From Certhia americana (Eukaryota; Chordata; Aves; Passeriformes; Certhiidae), in assembly GCA_018697195.1 (NCBI GenBank), contig CM031858.1, positions 126,315,221 through 126,379,220 on the forward strand: 64,000 bases of DNA. Reading direction: 5' to 3'. A program made the position numbers and the translations under genes. The notes under the pieces were generated by a model. That model made no database searches and was not told the origin of the DNA. It worked only from the letters and a program-made list of their open reading frames with translations. Below, piece by piece: positions 53,365 through 64,000 of the stretch (position 1 is the stretch's first letter; each line of letters begins with the position of its first letter).

Positions 53365-53473
53365 AATCACAGAATCACAGAACAGTTTGGCTTGGAAGGG
53401 ACCTTAAAGATCATCTAGTTTCAATCTCCCCTGCCACAGACAGGGGTAACTTCCACTAGGCCAGGTTGCTCAA
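53365..53473 (-). mobile_element. Short CR1 LINE tail fragment (about 110 bp)
   Basis: It reads AATCACAGAATCACAGAAC, then GTTTGGCTTGGAAGGGACC and TTAAAGATCATCTAGTTTC, the inverted CR1 3' end, and stops after CCAGGTTGCTCAAG. It is severely 5'-truncated but less diverged than the 51612 copy. Confidence 0.92.
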
Positions 53474-56400
53474 GTATTAGTATTATGTTCTTAACAGAAA
53501 ATAACAATCAGCCAATGAAATTTGTCCATCTGCTGCAAGTAAGTTGTCAAAATTTTAAACTGTGCAACTGTTTCTTGAAGCTTAAAACAGCCATATGAGG
53601 GAGTCTCCAGGAGTAATGTAACATCCAGCAAGTGCAGGGGAGGAGTATATAAAATAGACATAAAATATATACTGAATTCCCCAAATTTACTGTGAGTTGG
53701 CTCTTTTTTTTTTTCCCCTTTAGATATAGTAGCAAGAGTGGAACATTAGTTTACAATCAATTCTGCTACCAAAATATTTGACAATCTGCAACAAGTGATT
53801 TAAGAAATGTGACTATTGTATTTTAAAGGAGCTTAGACATGGGGAAGTCAGTTAAAACCTGAAACTAAAAATGCTACCTGATTAAATTCTACATTTAAAA
53901 TGCTCATCAAAAAAAAACTTCAGTGAGGGAGAGAGAAAATACTTAATAACCAAAAATGTTAGATGTCCTGACAGTGAATCAGGGGGTAGAACAGGCCGTT
54001 AGAATTTGGAGGTAACCATAAAGAAATATGCCAGGCAGAGTAAAGCAGGAGAGTATCCAGACTGCAGTCTTCCATGCTGTGGAAGGTAGGAGCACAACTG
54101 AATGAGGAAACCTGAGAAAGATACCATCCTAATCAAAAAAGGCATTACTCAAAAGATACAGGCACAGAACCCCAGTTCTTAAGTTGGCTGAAACATTAGA
54201 AAAGTAGGTAAAAAAAAACAGTGTGAGAGTTCCCTGAGGGGAAAAAGTTCTCTTAGTCAGTGTCAAACAATGCTTCTTGTAAATTAGAAAAGATAGATCG
54301 AAAATTTTCATCTAGATGATTCATACTTGCCTCATACCTGCATGACAAGAAATCAGCAGCTCTTCCATATGTCCAGCACTGTTTAGGGAAACTGCAATAC
54401 CAGTGTCATGACAAGCCACCTTTTGCCACATACTACACTCAGGTGAATCATCTGGAACAAAAATCTTTCCACTTATGAAAATAAGTATAATGAAAAAACA
54501 CAGACATATGTTTAAGACAAAAAAAAATGTGATCCCTTGATTTCAACAACTTTATTCTGGATTTACATTGAGTTATTTTGGAGTGGTGACACTTGAATAT
54601 CCTTTTGTAAATCAAAAGGTCTTTCCACTGATATTCTAGGAATTCCCTTGGTTTGTGATTTTTGTTTCCTTACAAAAAATAGATCTTGTTTTCTTCACAT
54701 TGTATACAGAAAGTGAATGAACACAAGGTCTTCCAAAGCACTGAAGTATTAGGAATATTTTCCAGAAATCAAGGAAAATATAGTCAGCCTAGCACTGGTC
54801 TAGGGGATACACAGCTGGCTGGATGATGCACAACTGCCCTTTCCACTCATCTCTGACCAGACTGGAATTGAATCCAGTTCTGTGCTGTTATAGAAGGATC
54901 TCCTTATCAGATGCACTTCCCATATCCATCTACCACGGAAATTATTACACAGTGGGTCAGGAGTAAAAGAATACTTTTGCAGTTTCACAGAAGCTGGTAT
55001 CTTCATTTATATTGTAACTGCACTTGAAAAGCATCGCCTTGGAAAAACAATCAGTATGGTTTGACTTCACAAGCTATACTCAGGACACTGAAAGTTCTGT
55101 CCCTTTCACATCTACATTTTGCTGCTTTAGCCCTTGAGTTGCTCAATCCAAAATAATTAAATTACATAAATAAACAACATAAGTGAGAACACAAATTTAA
55201 CTTAAGCCTTTTGACAGTTTGAAAACTGGAAAGGAAAGCATGTGATGTAATTGTCTAGATTCTTTTTCTTTTGCATGAACTCACATTGTCACATTTTGCT
55301 TGATTAATTTTTTGTGAACCATTCCTTTGTGTTTCATTCAGTGTTTCTAAGACAGCTTCTTTGAAAAGTAGATAAGATTCAGAGTTCTGTTTTCGTAATC
55401 TTAAATAGTCTTTCAATTCCAGTTCTACCACTATGATTTTAATTTAATCTGCTGTTCAGTGAAATTCTGTGAAAACACTAAACCCATCACTTAATCCTGC
55501 ACCTGTCAACAAGAGTCTGCTGTAGTTGTCAAACCAAGTCAAATGACACTCCTTCAGTGTATACAATATTATTAACAAATTGGATAATCAATCACATGTA
55601 TGGTTTGACAGTAGTACCTTGAACACACTGAATTTAAAACAGATTTTTAAGAGGCAGGACCCATTTCTCTTGTACTAAGGAAGAAAAAATACCATATAGA
55701 CATTACAAACTCCCCAGTCAGGCTATACCATTAAAGGACACCTTGAGAAATAGTTGGGCCACTGGAAATCTTTTTCTTTGCCTTACTATGAAATGTTCCC
55801 ATGGGAAACATAAATAATTGGACATTACTTTAGATGACAGAATTTTTTTTTTCCTGAAAAAAAAGTTTTGCAACAAGAGGAGGAAGGTTGGGGAGATATT
55901 TAGTAGACTTACCCAAGTATCTTTACATTAAAAATGTACTGTTTTGTTTCTAAAGAGCATCAGGATAACATTGTTAAGCACAGGCTGTGCCTGCAGCCAC
56001 AGTAAGTAGTTTTAATTAGGAGGAATTCTAATACTTAGCTGTACAGAAAATTGGCGGGGTTTAGTTTTGCCTGCATCACTATTGTCTGTCTTGCTTCCAT
56101 AAACAATTTCCTCTGAAACCAGTTGATCCCCAGGGTCTGAATATTGATCTCAATGTCTTTGTTCTTGTTTGCTTCACAAGCTTTGCCTAATCTTCTACAG
56201 GAAAATGTCTTAGTGTTTTAATTACCTGATTGTGCATATGCAGCTTTGAATATTCGCCCAAGTTTTGCCTAAAATTCCGATTGCACAGGGAGTTCAACAA
56301 GTTTTCCCAAAATACATTTCATTGGGAAAAGAGTTTTTGAAAGGACGAGCATAGAAAAGGAACATATCTAGAGACAGAAAAAATACAACCTAATCACATT

Positions 56401-59400
56401 GCAAATAAATTCTGCCTAGTGCCTGCAGAAAGATACATTAATGGAAAATGGAGTACTGTATTTCAGCTTTTTTATGTATACATGTCCTCCTTGGACAAAA
56501 TGCACCTCCTCAGATTAGAATTGCAAAAAAAATTTCTGTTTTGTAGAAAAAAAGTACCATTTACAGTATTACATTCCATGCTGCACTTTTTGAAACTTAA
56601 CTCCTTATTTTTTCCCACTCAGAAAAAAATATATCTTGCTCTTATTAATTGAATGAAAGTGCAGAATTAGGAAAAAAACTAAAAAAGCTTTTATTAACTT
56701 ATGGTCACAAAATTGCTATGCAATTTAATCCTTAATTGAAATATACAAATAGTAGGTTATGTTCAATTTTTTTGCATTTTGGGACACTGATTGGGGATTT
56801 TGGTGTTAAGCTGTTCTTTTTAACTACACCTATTTGCCCTCATAACTTCATTATGGAAATGAATGCAAAATACTCCTCTAGAATTACTTTTCCTCTTCCA
56901 GCCTCTTTTTTTCCTGCAAACATCTAATGTATTAGTTGAAGGAATCACTGAAAAAAAATTGCCTTTTGACAGTAAATCTGTCAGCAAAAAAAGGCAGCTC
57001 TGGAGAACATTCTCTTTCTCTGGAGAATATACAGCCTGAACTGCAAAACAGCAGTGCCCCTCCACTTCTATCAGCATCCTTAGTTAAAATTGAATTTTCT
57101 TTTAAAGTAAAGGAGGGATTCAGCCTACCAGTTTGATTCATGTCTGAGAGTGTAGGCAACCATCTACTGAAAAATGGTCTGAAATTTCCACCTTTTTTTT
57201 CAACAGCTTCTGAAAGTAACTTCCATTTGATTGATTTTCTAGCAGGGAAAGTACCATCTCTCAATGCTTCTTCTTTAAATCTTCTAGTTATCCTCACCAA
57301 TTTCCTTTTTAACATCACACCTGTTTAGACTGATTCTCTTTTGCTCTCAACAGGAACAATTTATAACACACTTTCCCCATGACATGAGAAATTATTTCAC
57401 AAATGACTGGAATACTAGTTTCAACCATTAGGTTGATATGTGCTTCCCAAAAAGAGTTTGATTGAAGGAATATTGCTTTTATATTTAATATTTTTATTAA
57501 ATATAGGCCTCGCAAAAGAGAAGCAACTGACAGTATAAATGTCGATAGCACTGTCAATTAAATTAACATACATTATGCCTGGTTTGTCAACATTTATGAT
57601 TTAGATATATCTTGGTACCTGTGGAAAGAAAATGACATATTAGCTAAGGCTGATTTAAATGGAAGACAAGGAAAATAACAAAAGATATTTCTGTTCTGTT
57701 CTGCATTAACTCTCCTAAACTTAGAATAACCTCACAGAAGTCAGTTTTACCACTAATGTTTGGAGCTAACTAAGTTAAAACAGGACGTGATCATTCATTT
57801 ATAAACATCTTTTGAGGGCATAGCATAAAGAATGGAGCAAAGATTGTACTTTTGTAGTAATTTATTTTCAATATCAGGTATATAAAGACGTAATAGCATC
57901 CATAAGTTTATTTCAAAGATGCAGAAGCGTGACACTATTTGTCTGCTTGGCACATGTGCAACTGCTGACATACACAAGAACTTTGAATACATACAGCACC
58001 AGAGCTCTGAAAATAAGGTCATGGAGGAAACATTTATTCCTCAGGCATACACAGTTTTAAAGATATGCATAGTGTTAAGTGAAACCAAAAAAGACAGCTT
58101 GTATAAGATTGTCTTGGTGATACTAAGTTAGGAAAAGGAGCCATAACTTTTGCTTAGAAGAAGCTCCTTTTATTGATGAGTTTTCTTTGCCTCATCACAA
58201 GACACATGTAAAGCGATCTCTTTTACTGTCTACTGCATTAATATCAGCATCATGCACGCAGTTCTATTGTTAATATTGTAGAGGTGGCCTGTGTTTGTGG
58301 GCAAGCAATCTGCCTGTTTACAGTGCCATTAGGAAACTGCTGACTTCACTAGTTCACAGGCTCATTTAAACCTTTCTCTGCTTCTGACCTGCTGAGTGTT
58401 TGGTATTCAACACCATGTGAGTGATTACCTGCGGCCTCCATTACACAGGCTGTTGGGTTGCTAAGGAATAACTCTCAAGAGGTTAAGAGCCTTGCAGTCA
58501 CCTTGATCTCAGTGCTAGTGATTATCTGTGCTAATTTTATGCTGCTGTTATACTGCAGCACTGACCAAATCTTATGTCTGTCACTTGACATGCAGAAGTA
58601 GGAACAATTATGGCTGCAGATGGAGACATGTACTGGTTGCTTTCACACTATAATCTCTTCAACATATTATTACAGATGAAACATTGTCATTCAACTTAAA
58701 ATTTTCATACCTATTGAAGGACCAGCAGTCCTTATTCTGTCCTGTGAGCCAGAGCTGAGTTACTGCAGAAAAATATAGTCATCCTTCAGCTTACTCTAAC
58801 TGATGCCAGTGAATTATTCTTCAACAGCTTCATGGTCTTCAACCTTGAAAAAGTGAATTTGTCCAGTCTTTATGCAAATTAAATAAATGTCAGCTCCAGG
58901 CAAAAGGTTTTGTGTGACAGGGCTTTCAAATTTAATATTTTTTCTTCAAATTGTCTGTTATCTTCTACTTAAAAGCACACATTGAATATTAAGTATGGGC
59001 TTACTGAAGCTATTAATCATTCAGCTAAATTAAACCACTAGGAAGCTGTGAATAGCTGTAAATAAAATAATAGCTCTAATACCTGCTACTTCTTAGTTCC
59101 ATGCAGACTGAAGTGAAAGACAAAATAAGAGCTGTCATATAGTTTAGGAAAAAAAATTATAGTTTTGCATTAAGTTAAGATACAGAAATATGATCACTAT
59201 ATGCAGCCTACTATTATTATTTGATGGTCTTTTGCATCCTCTACCACACAGCTTACCTGCTGCTGGGTTCTAGTCTCTCAGGACTGTTTAATTTAGTAAG
59301 TGTTTCACATGAAATACATCTTAGGATTTCTTTTCTCAAATAAATTACAAAACAGACCACAGTCGTCTGCAGCTCTTATGATCTTCAACTGCAATATTGT

Positions 59401-59610
59401 GCAGGCAGAGAGTCCAACTTATTCTATTATTTGCAACTGGGCACTTGCACATGAAAGAGGTGTGGCAGAGATGGAAATTATGCCCTGACCTGCTTTGGAA
59501 GAATTCTTGACATATTCTTCAAATTATGCACTAAAAACCCCATTTACTCAATGTTCAAGAGCAGAAATTATCCACAAGTCCATTCACTGCAAAGAAAAGC
59601 TTCTTTATTA

Positions 59611-59665
59611 TGCAGTTGATCTTTAAAGTCCTTTCCAGCCTAAATCACACTATAATTCTATATTA
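59611..59665 (+). mobile_element. Tiny CR1 tail remnant
   Basis: GTTGATCTTTAAAGTCCTTT, then CCAGCCTAAATCACACTATAATTCTAT can be read as a decayed CR1 end (consensus block GATCTTTAAGGTCCCTTCC followed by AACCCAAACCATTCTATG). Only about 55 bp are recognisable. Confidence 0.6.
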
Positions 59666-60722
59666 TCCCTTTATTTTCAAGGAAAGTTTTCTTCTGTGCT
59701 GTTTGTCCTGTTTACCTCTGTCTTTTCTACCTTTTTCCCTTAAAGTTTCTCTTTCTTTTGTGATACATTCTTCATGTTTCTTACCTTTACTATTCATAAT
59801 TGTTCTTCTCAGAATAGTGAAAGAGTATGTGTTACTAGGCAGAGTATAAATAAAACCTTGTGACTTTTTCATGCAGAGCCTTTATTGGCTCATTGGTTTG
59901 TTGGTTTGGGGGTTCTTTGGATGTATGAGATAGATAAGACTTCTTTGTTATTTCTTCACCACACAGTAGAAAGTTGCTAATGGAATGCAAAACCAGGAAT
60001 CTGGGATTAACTTTGCTATTGGTAGCTCAAAAGTAGTTTTCTCATGGACCTGTGTAATTTCACTTTTTTTTTTGTTTCCCTTGATGGTGCCTGTCTTTCT
60101 GTCTTTTCTCAGATTGATATGTATATTCCTTCCTGAACCAGAGAGGAAATGCATCCCTGTAACGCTTATTTAGCTTCTTTTTTTTTTTTTTTTAACTTTT
60201 TGCTTTTTCTTTTTCTGATGAAAATAATTTGGTAGGCTCAAGGACCAGCAAGAAGCCAAATCCATTTCACGTTTCTCTAAATCAAAGTAACGGTCTTAGC
60301 TCACCTTCTCAATCTTTTCCCACTCTTTCATGTATTTAACTGTTTTCCTACTCCACTGATGATACTATGTTAGACCAAAAAAGAAGGGGGTGTCTGTTTT
60401 GGAATGCTAACTTCATTTGATCACTCAGAGAATTACACTGTAATGATCCTCTAATTACAGAGCTGTCTCACTGTATTAAATCCTTCCTGTATGTGCTGTC
60501 AACTGTTTACACAGTTCTGCATGCCCCAGACTTCACATTTCCAAATATACAGTGATAGCTGACAACAGCATTGAAAAACATAATGTACACTGTACAAAGG
60601 AAGTGGAAGGACTTTGAAGAAGGGATAGAAACTTGAGTGTAAGCCAATATTACCACAGAAGTTTTAATCAGTGTATATTTTCCTATAACAGTTCATTCCT
60701 GTTTTTCTGTGTTTTTCCACAG

Positions 60723-60770
60723 CGGTTATGTCTTTGATTATGATTACTACAGAGATGATTTCTACAATCG
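60723..60770 (+). CDS. RALYL: RALYL internal coding exon (GYVFDYDYYRDDFYN)
   Basis: This 48 bp exon lies between TTTTTCCACAG and GTAGGTGTG, a somewhat weaker donor than those of the two upstream exons. The first C completes a Gly codon; it then encodes GYVFDYDYYRDDFYN and ends with CG of an Arg codon. The acidic/aromatic DYDYYRDDFYxR block is a signature of the RALY/RALYL/hnRNPC family (hnRNPC has the related DLDYDFQRDYYDR), C-terminal to the RRM and before the leucine-zipper-like oligomerisation helix. The exon is phase 2 at both ends and a multiple of three, so it could be skipped in frame, though that would remove the family motif. The following exon, expected to start with LFDYHGR, was not seen in the remaining 3.2 kb. 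Confidence 0.95.
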
Positions 60771-62608
60771 GTAGGTGTGCCTATATTTTTGTACATCCTA
60801 CATAATTTCTAAAGTTTTTTGATAATATAATCCCATCATTTGGTTAAATAGGCCCGTTCTGATTTTGTCTTTTATTCATTGCATTATTTCTATCATGTAT
60901 CAGAAGATTGTTTTTAATATCTCACAGAGAAGAGTACCACCACCATGCTGACTAAACAGGTCTTTTGATTTTATCGTTCTCTAAGAGTTTTTAGGGTATT
61001 TGCTGTGCTGAGCATTTTAATGGTAGTTTAATAGAGTTCTTCCAGGCTTTACTTTAACTGCAATGTATAGTGATGGCAAAATCCTTCAGTGTGATGTTCC
61101 TGGCTTCGTCTTTCCATTCATGTGTATGAAAAGATACAATGTCTCCTCAAGAATGTTCCAAGAACGTTTAGAAGTCCAGAAGAACCTTGAGAGAAGCAAA
61201 AGTGCAAGCTGAACAGTGTGTTCCCATAGGAAAAAAATAATTTGGATGCCTGAGCAATTGGGGATTCTGCCTTGAGTAGTTACACACAGCCTAGCTCAGC
61301 ACTATGAAAATTTATTTATTCAGATGTAGCAGAATCCCCACAACAGAGGAGTAGAATGAATGATCACAGATAGCCAACTTGTTATCCAGCAGTGCTGTGT
61401 CTTTGCATTACAGCAGCTTGATTTGGCACAGGACAAGTGAGTCAGACAGGAACAAAGCATTGCTGCACCAAACTTTTCTAATCTGGTATTTCTTTTATGT
61501 AAAGCAATGGATAGTAGCAGGCATAGTTTGCCCAGAAGTTAGCATGTGCTATATACCTTTCTGCTTCGGGACACAGTGGGGAAAATGTAACAATATTTTC
61601 ATGTTTGTTTTCTCCTGATGTGGGTGCAATTTGAGCCTCCAGTTTTGGTTTTGCATGTAAATCATCATGCCCCCTTTGAACAAAGCCAAAAATAGTGAGA
61701 TATAAACATATGAAGTAAAAGGTATCAAAGCAGTTTAATCCTGCTCAGTCCAGCCTTTGCAGTAGGAGAAACACATGTCCTGAAAAAAGTTAACTTCCAT
61801 AGGCTTTTATTTATTTTTTCCAAGGTTAAAGCTCTGAATTTCATCTGTGGAATTGTGGTTTAAACAGAACAGTGTTTCTCATCTATGCCACATGAATATT
61901 AGTTACATGTCCAGTTTTTTCCTTAATTCTGTATGTTATGGTAGCAGAAATGGTTAACTGTAGTGGTTATACTTTCATCAAAATAAACCAACCAAACTTA
62001 GTGGACGTTTGGGTTGGTTCTGTGGAACTTGGTGTCTCTCTTGATAATTGTGTTGTTATGAAAAACCACTGACAGTGAAATGTATCCATAGACCTATTCA
62101 ATAGTATAATTTTTTAATTTAGAAGTCTTTCACAATTAAATATAAATTAAGAAATATAGTTATGATTCTTTGAATTTTTGAGCTTCTGAATTTTCTGAAT
62201 TTCTATGTTTTATATCCCCAAACCATAGATCTTGTTTTCTAATACTTCAACCAATTAATATTATTAGCTTTCCAGACTCCCTGAAGGGAGAATATATCTT
62301 TCTTACCTTGACTAAAGCAGTGATGGGGTCAAAAAAGGGTGTCAGGAATGGGTGGTTCTTTAAAATAAAATCTACATGAAGACAGATTGGCAAGATCAGA
62401 ACTGTAAATTTAGAAGGGTGACTGAAAGAAAAGGCATAGTTGTATGCAAAATAGTGATAACTGGGGCAAAGAATTGTTTTGGAACTGAACATTTCTCTTT
62501 ATCATTTCTCATATTACAAGCGCAGGAAAAACAGGCATAGTACTTCAAAAGTACACAAGGAAGCATTGTTTTTTAATGGAAAGCATATTGTTGGAATATA
62601 TAGAATGT

Positions 62609-62636
62609 GATAGATATATATAGATATATAGATAGG
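62609..62636. repeat. GATA/TATA simple-sequence patch
   Basis: A run of interleaved GATA and TATA units, a mildly degenerate microsatellite. Confidence 0.85.
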
Positions 62637-62686
62637 AAAATATAGAACAAAATACCAAGCCCAAAAGCTTTGCATAATTTCATGTA

Positions 62687-62722
62687 GTAGGAATAGATAG
62701 GTAAGTAGGAATAGATAGGTAA
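62687..62722. repeat. Perfect 18-bp tandem duplication
   Basis: GTAGGAATAGATAGGTAA occurs twice in direct succession without mismatch, about 50 bp after a GATA/TATA-rich simple-sequence patch (62609-62636). Probably polymorphic. Confidence 0.95.
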
Positions 62723-64000
62723 GAGCCACTTACATAACTGTTCTTTTATATATTTCGAGAAAAGGAAGCATAGTTTCACATTTCACTATATAATCTAAAC
62801 ACAAACTGTTGGGAGCTAAAGAAAAATCACCTTTGGACTAATAATCACATTATGAACTTTTGCCTGACAGCTTATAGTGCTCCAGAAACATTTTTTCCAG
62901 TAACATCAAAAAGGAGTTTGTGACCAACCTGCAGTTCATTTAATATGATAAATGATGAGTGAAAATAAACACTGATATTTTTGTTAAAAGTACAAAAAAA
63001 TGGTTTAGTCTTCACACACAATTCTTTAGTTATTCTAACAATGGCTAGAAGCTGCTCATTGTGAGAATATTTGAGTTCATAGATTTCAGTCAGTGAGTGT
63101 GACAGGATCTCTGCGTCACATTTTGTAGACTGCTATGAAAAAGGAGGGAGATGGTTACACTGTCTGTAGGATTACAGTACAGACAGAAGTGGGGTTTGAT
63201 TTTAGCATTAGGTATGTGCTTGCCAGAAAATGAGTTAGAAGATTTGACTCTGCTTCCTGTTCAGCATACTGTTAGATGCCATGGTGAATGAATTACTGTT
63301 TCTTGTGTGTCTGTTTTCAAATGTGTATCTATCTAGTTGGGTGACAGTACTCACAACTGTGAAAATTAAATATGCAGTTATAAATTTCTATAATTACTAG
63401 TTGCAAGTAAATTTGAGAATATTTTATGAGAATGTTGCTTATCTGTCTGCTTCAGACTCTGAACTGGGAATCTTCGTTTTCTGAACTTTCTTCTCCTGTC
63501 TTATCCAGAACCCATATCTTTTATGTTCTAAATAGATCTGTAGCTTTGATTACCTTTTCTACTGCCTTTATTTCCCCCTGCACAGGTTAGTTACCTGCTA
63601 TTGACAACTGTATTTTTAGGATTAGGCTATTCTGTTTGGGAACAAAATTCATTTTTGTCATAAAGTATCTCTTATTGACTGTAGTGATAAAAGTCTGAAT
63701 ATCTGCTTGCTACAGTGGTTTTGGTTTGAACATTTTTTTTTTTTTTAATTAAGCATGCTTGGATATTTTAGTATTTCTACACCAATTCATTCTTCAATAA
63801 AGAGAACATATGCACAGACTCTTGTTATTTCACAAACTGCAGGACATTTCTTTATGGTGATGGTTGTCTCCAGGAAAGTTCTCTTTTGTACTTTACTTTT
63901 ACATCTTTAAGAATAGCAGATAGAAAACTAGAATTTAAGCCATGCATGTAATAAAGGAGCCAAAATGTCACAACTAAATGTATTGCTGTTGGCTGTGAAC

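Larger units (their letters stand above)
42977..60722 (+). other. RALYL: RALYL intron, 17,746 bp, phase 2
   Basis: This intron starts with GTAAGTAAG and ends in a strong pyrimidine tract, CTGTGTTTTTCCACAG. Contents that can be named are CR1 fragments at 51612-52210, 53365-53473 and 59611-59665, an A30 tract at 51429-51458, poly-T at 49413-49443 and 60178-60193, a purine-rich stretch at about 49150-49370, and small perfect hairpins at 49989-50010 and 51288-51311. A further TACTTGACAG acceptor-like motif lies at 50144-50153. The remaining sequence (43000-49100, 53500-59600) is AT-rich and holds no gene I can recognise on either strand. Confidence 0.9.
60771..64000 (+). other. RALYL: RALYL intron, downstream part (5' portion)
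   Basis: This stretch begins with the donor GTAGGTGTG. It contains no further RALYL exon that I can recognise, so the intron runs past the window end. It holds a GATA/TATA-rich simple-sequence patch (62609-62636), a perfect 18 bp tandem duplication (62687-62722) and a T14 tract (63733-63746). Otherwise it is featureless AT-rich intron. Confidence 0.85.

Noticed and set aside
56932..57318. 128-codon open frame on the - strand
   Set aside because: No recognisable domain, low-complexity F/K/S-rich composition, no splice or promoter context; consistent with chance in AT-rich DNA.
60771..64000. Search for the next RALYL exon (expected LFDYHGR...)
   Set aside because: No matching sequence with an acceptor was found.
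1..64000. tRNA, rRNA, CRISPR, operons, riboswitches, intrinsic terminators
   Set aside because: None seen; the window is vertebrate intronic DNA, so bacterial feature types do not apply.

Overview
This window is vertebrate, almost certainly avian, nuclear DNA. It is AT-rich and almost entirely non-coding. It carries several CR1 LINE fragments with the bird-type 3' tail (octamer-like ATTCTATG/ATTCTGTG ends) and endogenous-retrovirus LTRs of types common in birds. Nothing bacterial is present: no operons, ribosome binding sites, CRISPR arrays or tRNA/rRNA genes were seen.

The only gene I can support is RALYL (RALY RNA-binding protein-like, hnRNPC/RALY family) on the + strand. Three short internal coding exons lie in the window: 23790-23865 (76 bp), 42944-42976 (33 bp microexon) and 60723-60770 (48 bp). 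They join in frame across two introns of about 19.1 and 17.7 kb. Together they encode the end of the RRM region and the following linker: [14 protein letters not shown]..., then LESKEPFLSV, then GYVFDYDYYRDDFYN. The RRM-coding exons upstream and the C-terminal exons downstream were not found and must lie outside the window. The 33 and 48 bp exons both start and end in phase 2. Either can therefore be skipped without a frameshift, and skipping the 33 bp exon gives a Y-S-G-Y junction like that of the paralogue RALY.

Layout: 1-23789 is upstream intron (CR1 at about 2604, 14436 and 19692; a perfect 15 bp hairpin at 10560; a GC-richer block with a long open frame at 16669-17319). The intron 23866-42943 holds a CR1, two solo-LTR-like elements (25584-26081 and 27083-27637), a composite LTR block (about 41040-42380) and a zero-length-exon-like splice motif at 38181-38200. 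The intron 42977-60722 holds CR1 pieces at 51612, 53365 and 59611, an A30 tract and two small perfect hairpins. 60771-64000 is downstream intron with short tandem repeats.

I found no new multi-gene system. The most interesting lead is the motif at 38181-38200: an acceptor abutting a donor whose bases repeat those flanking the 33 bp microexon (10/10 acceptor, 9/10 donor). It is a candidate recursive-splicing or decoy site in the intron just upstream of that exon.
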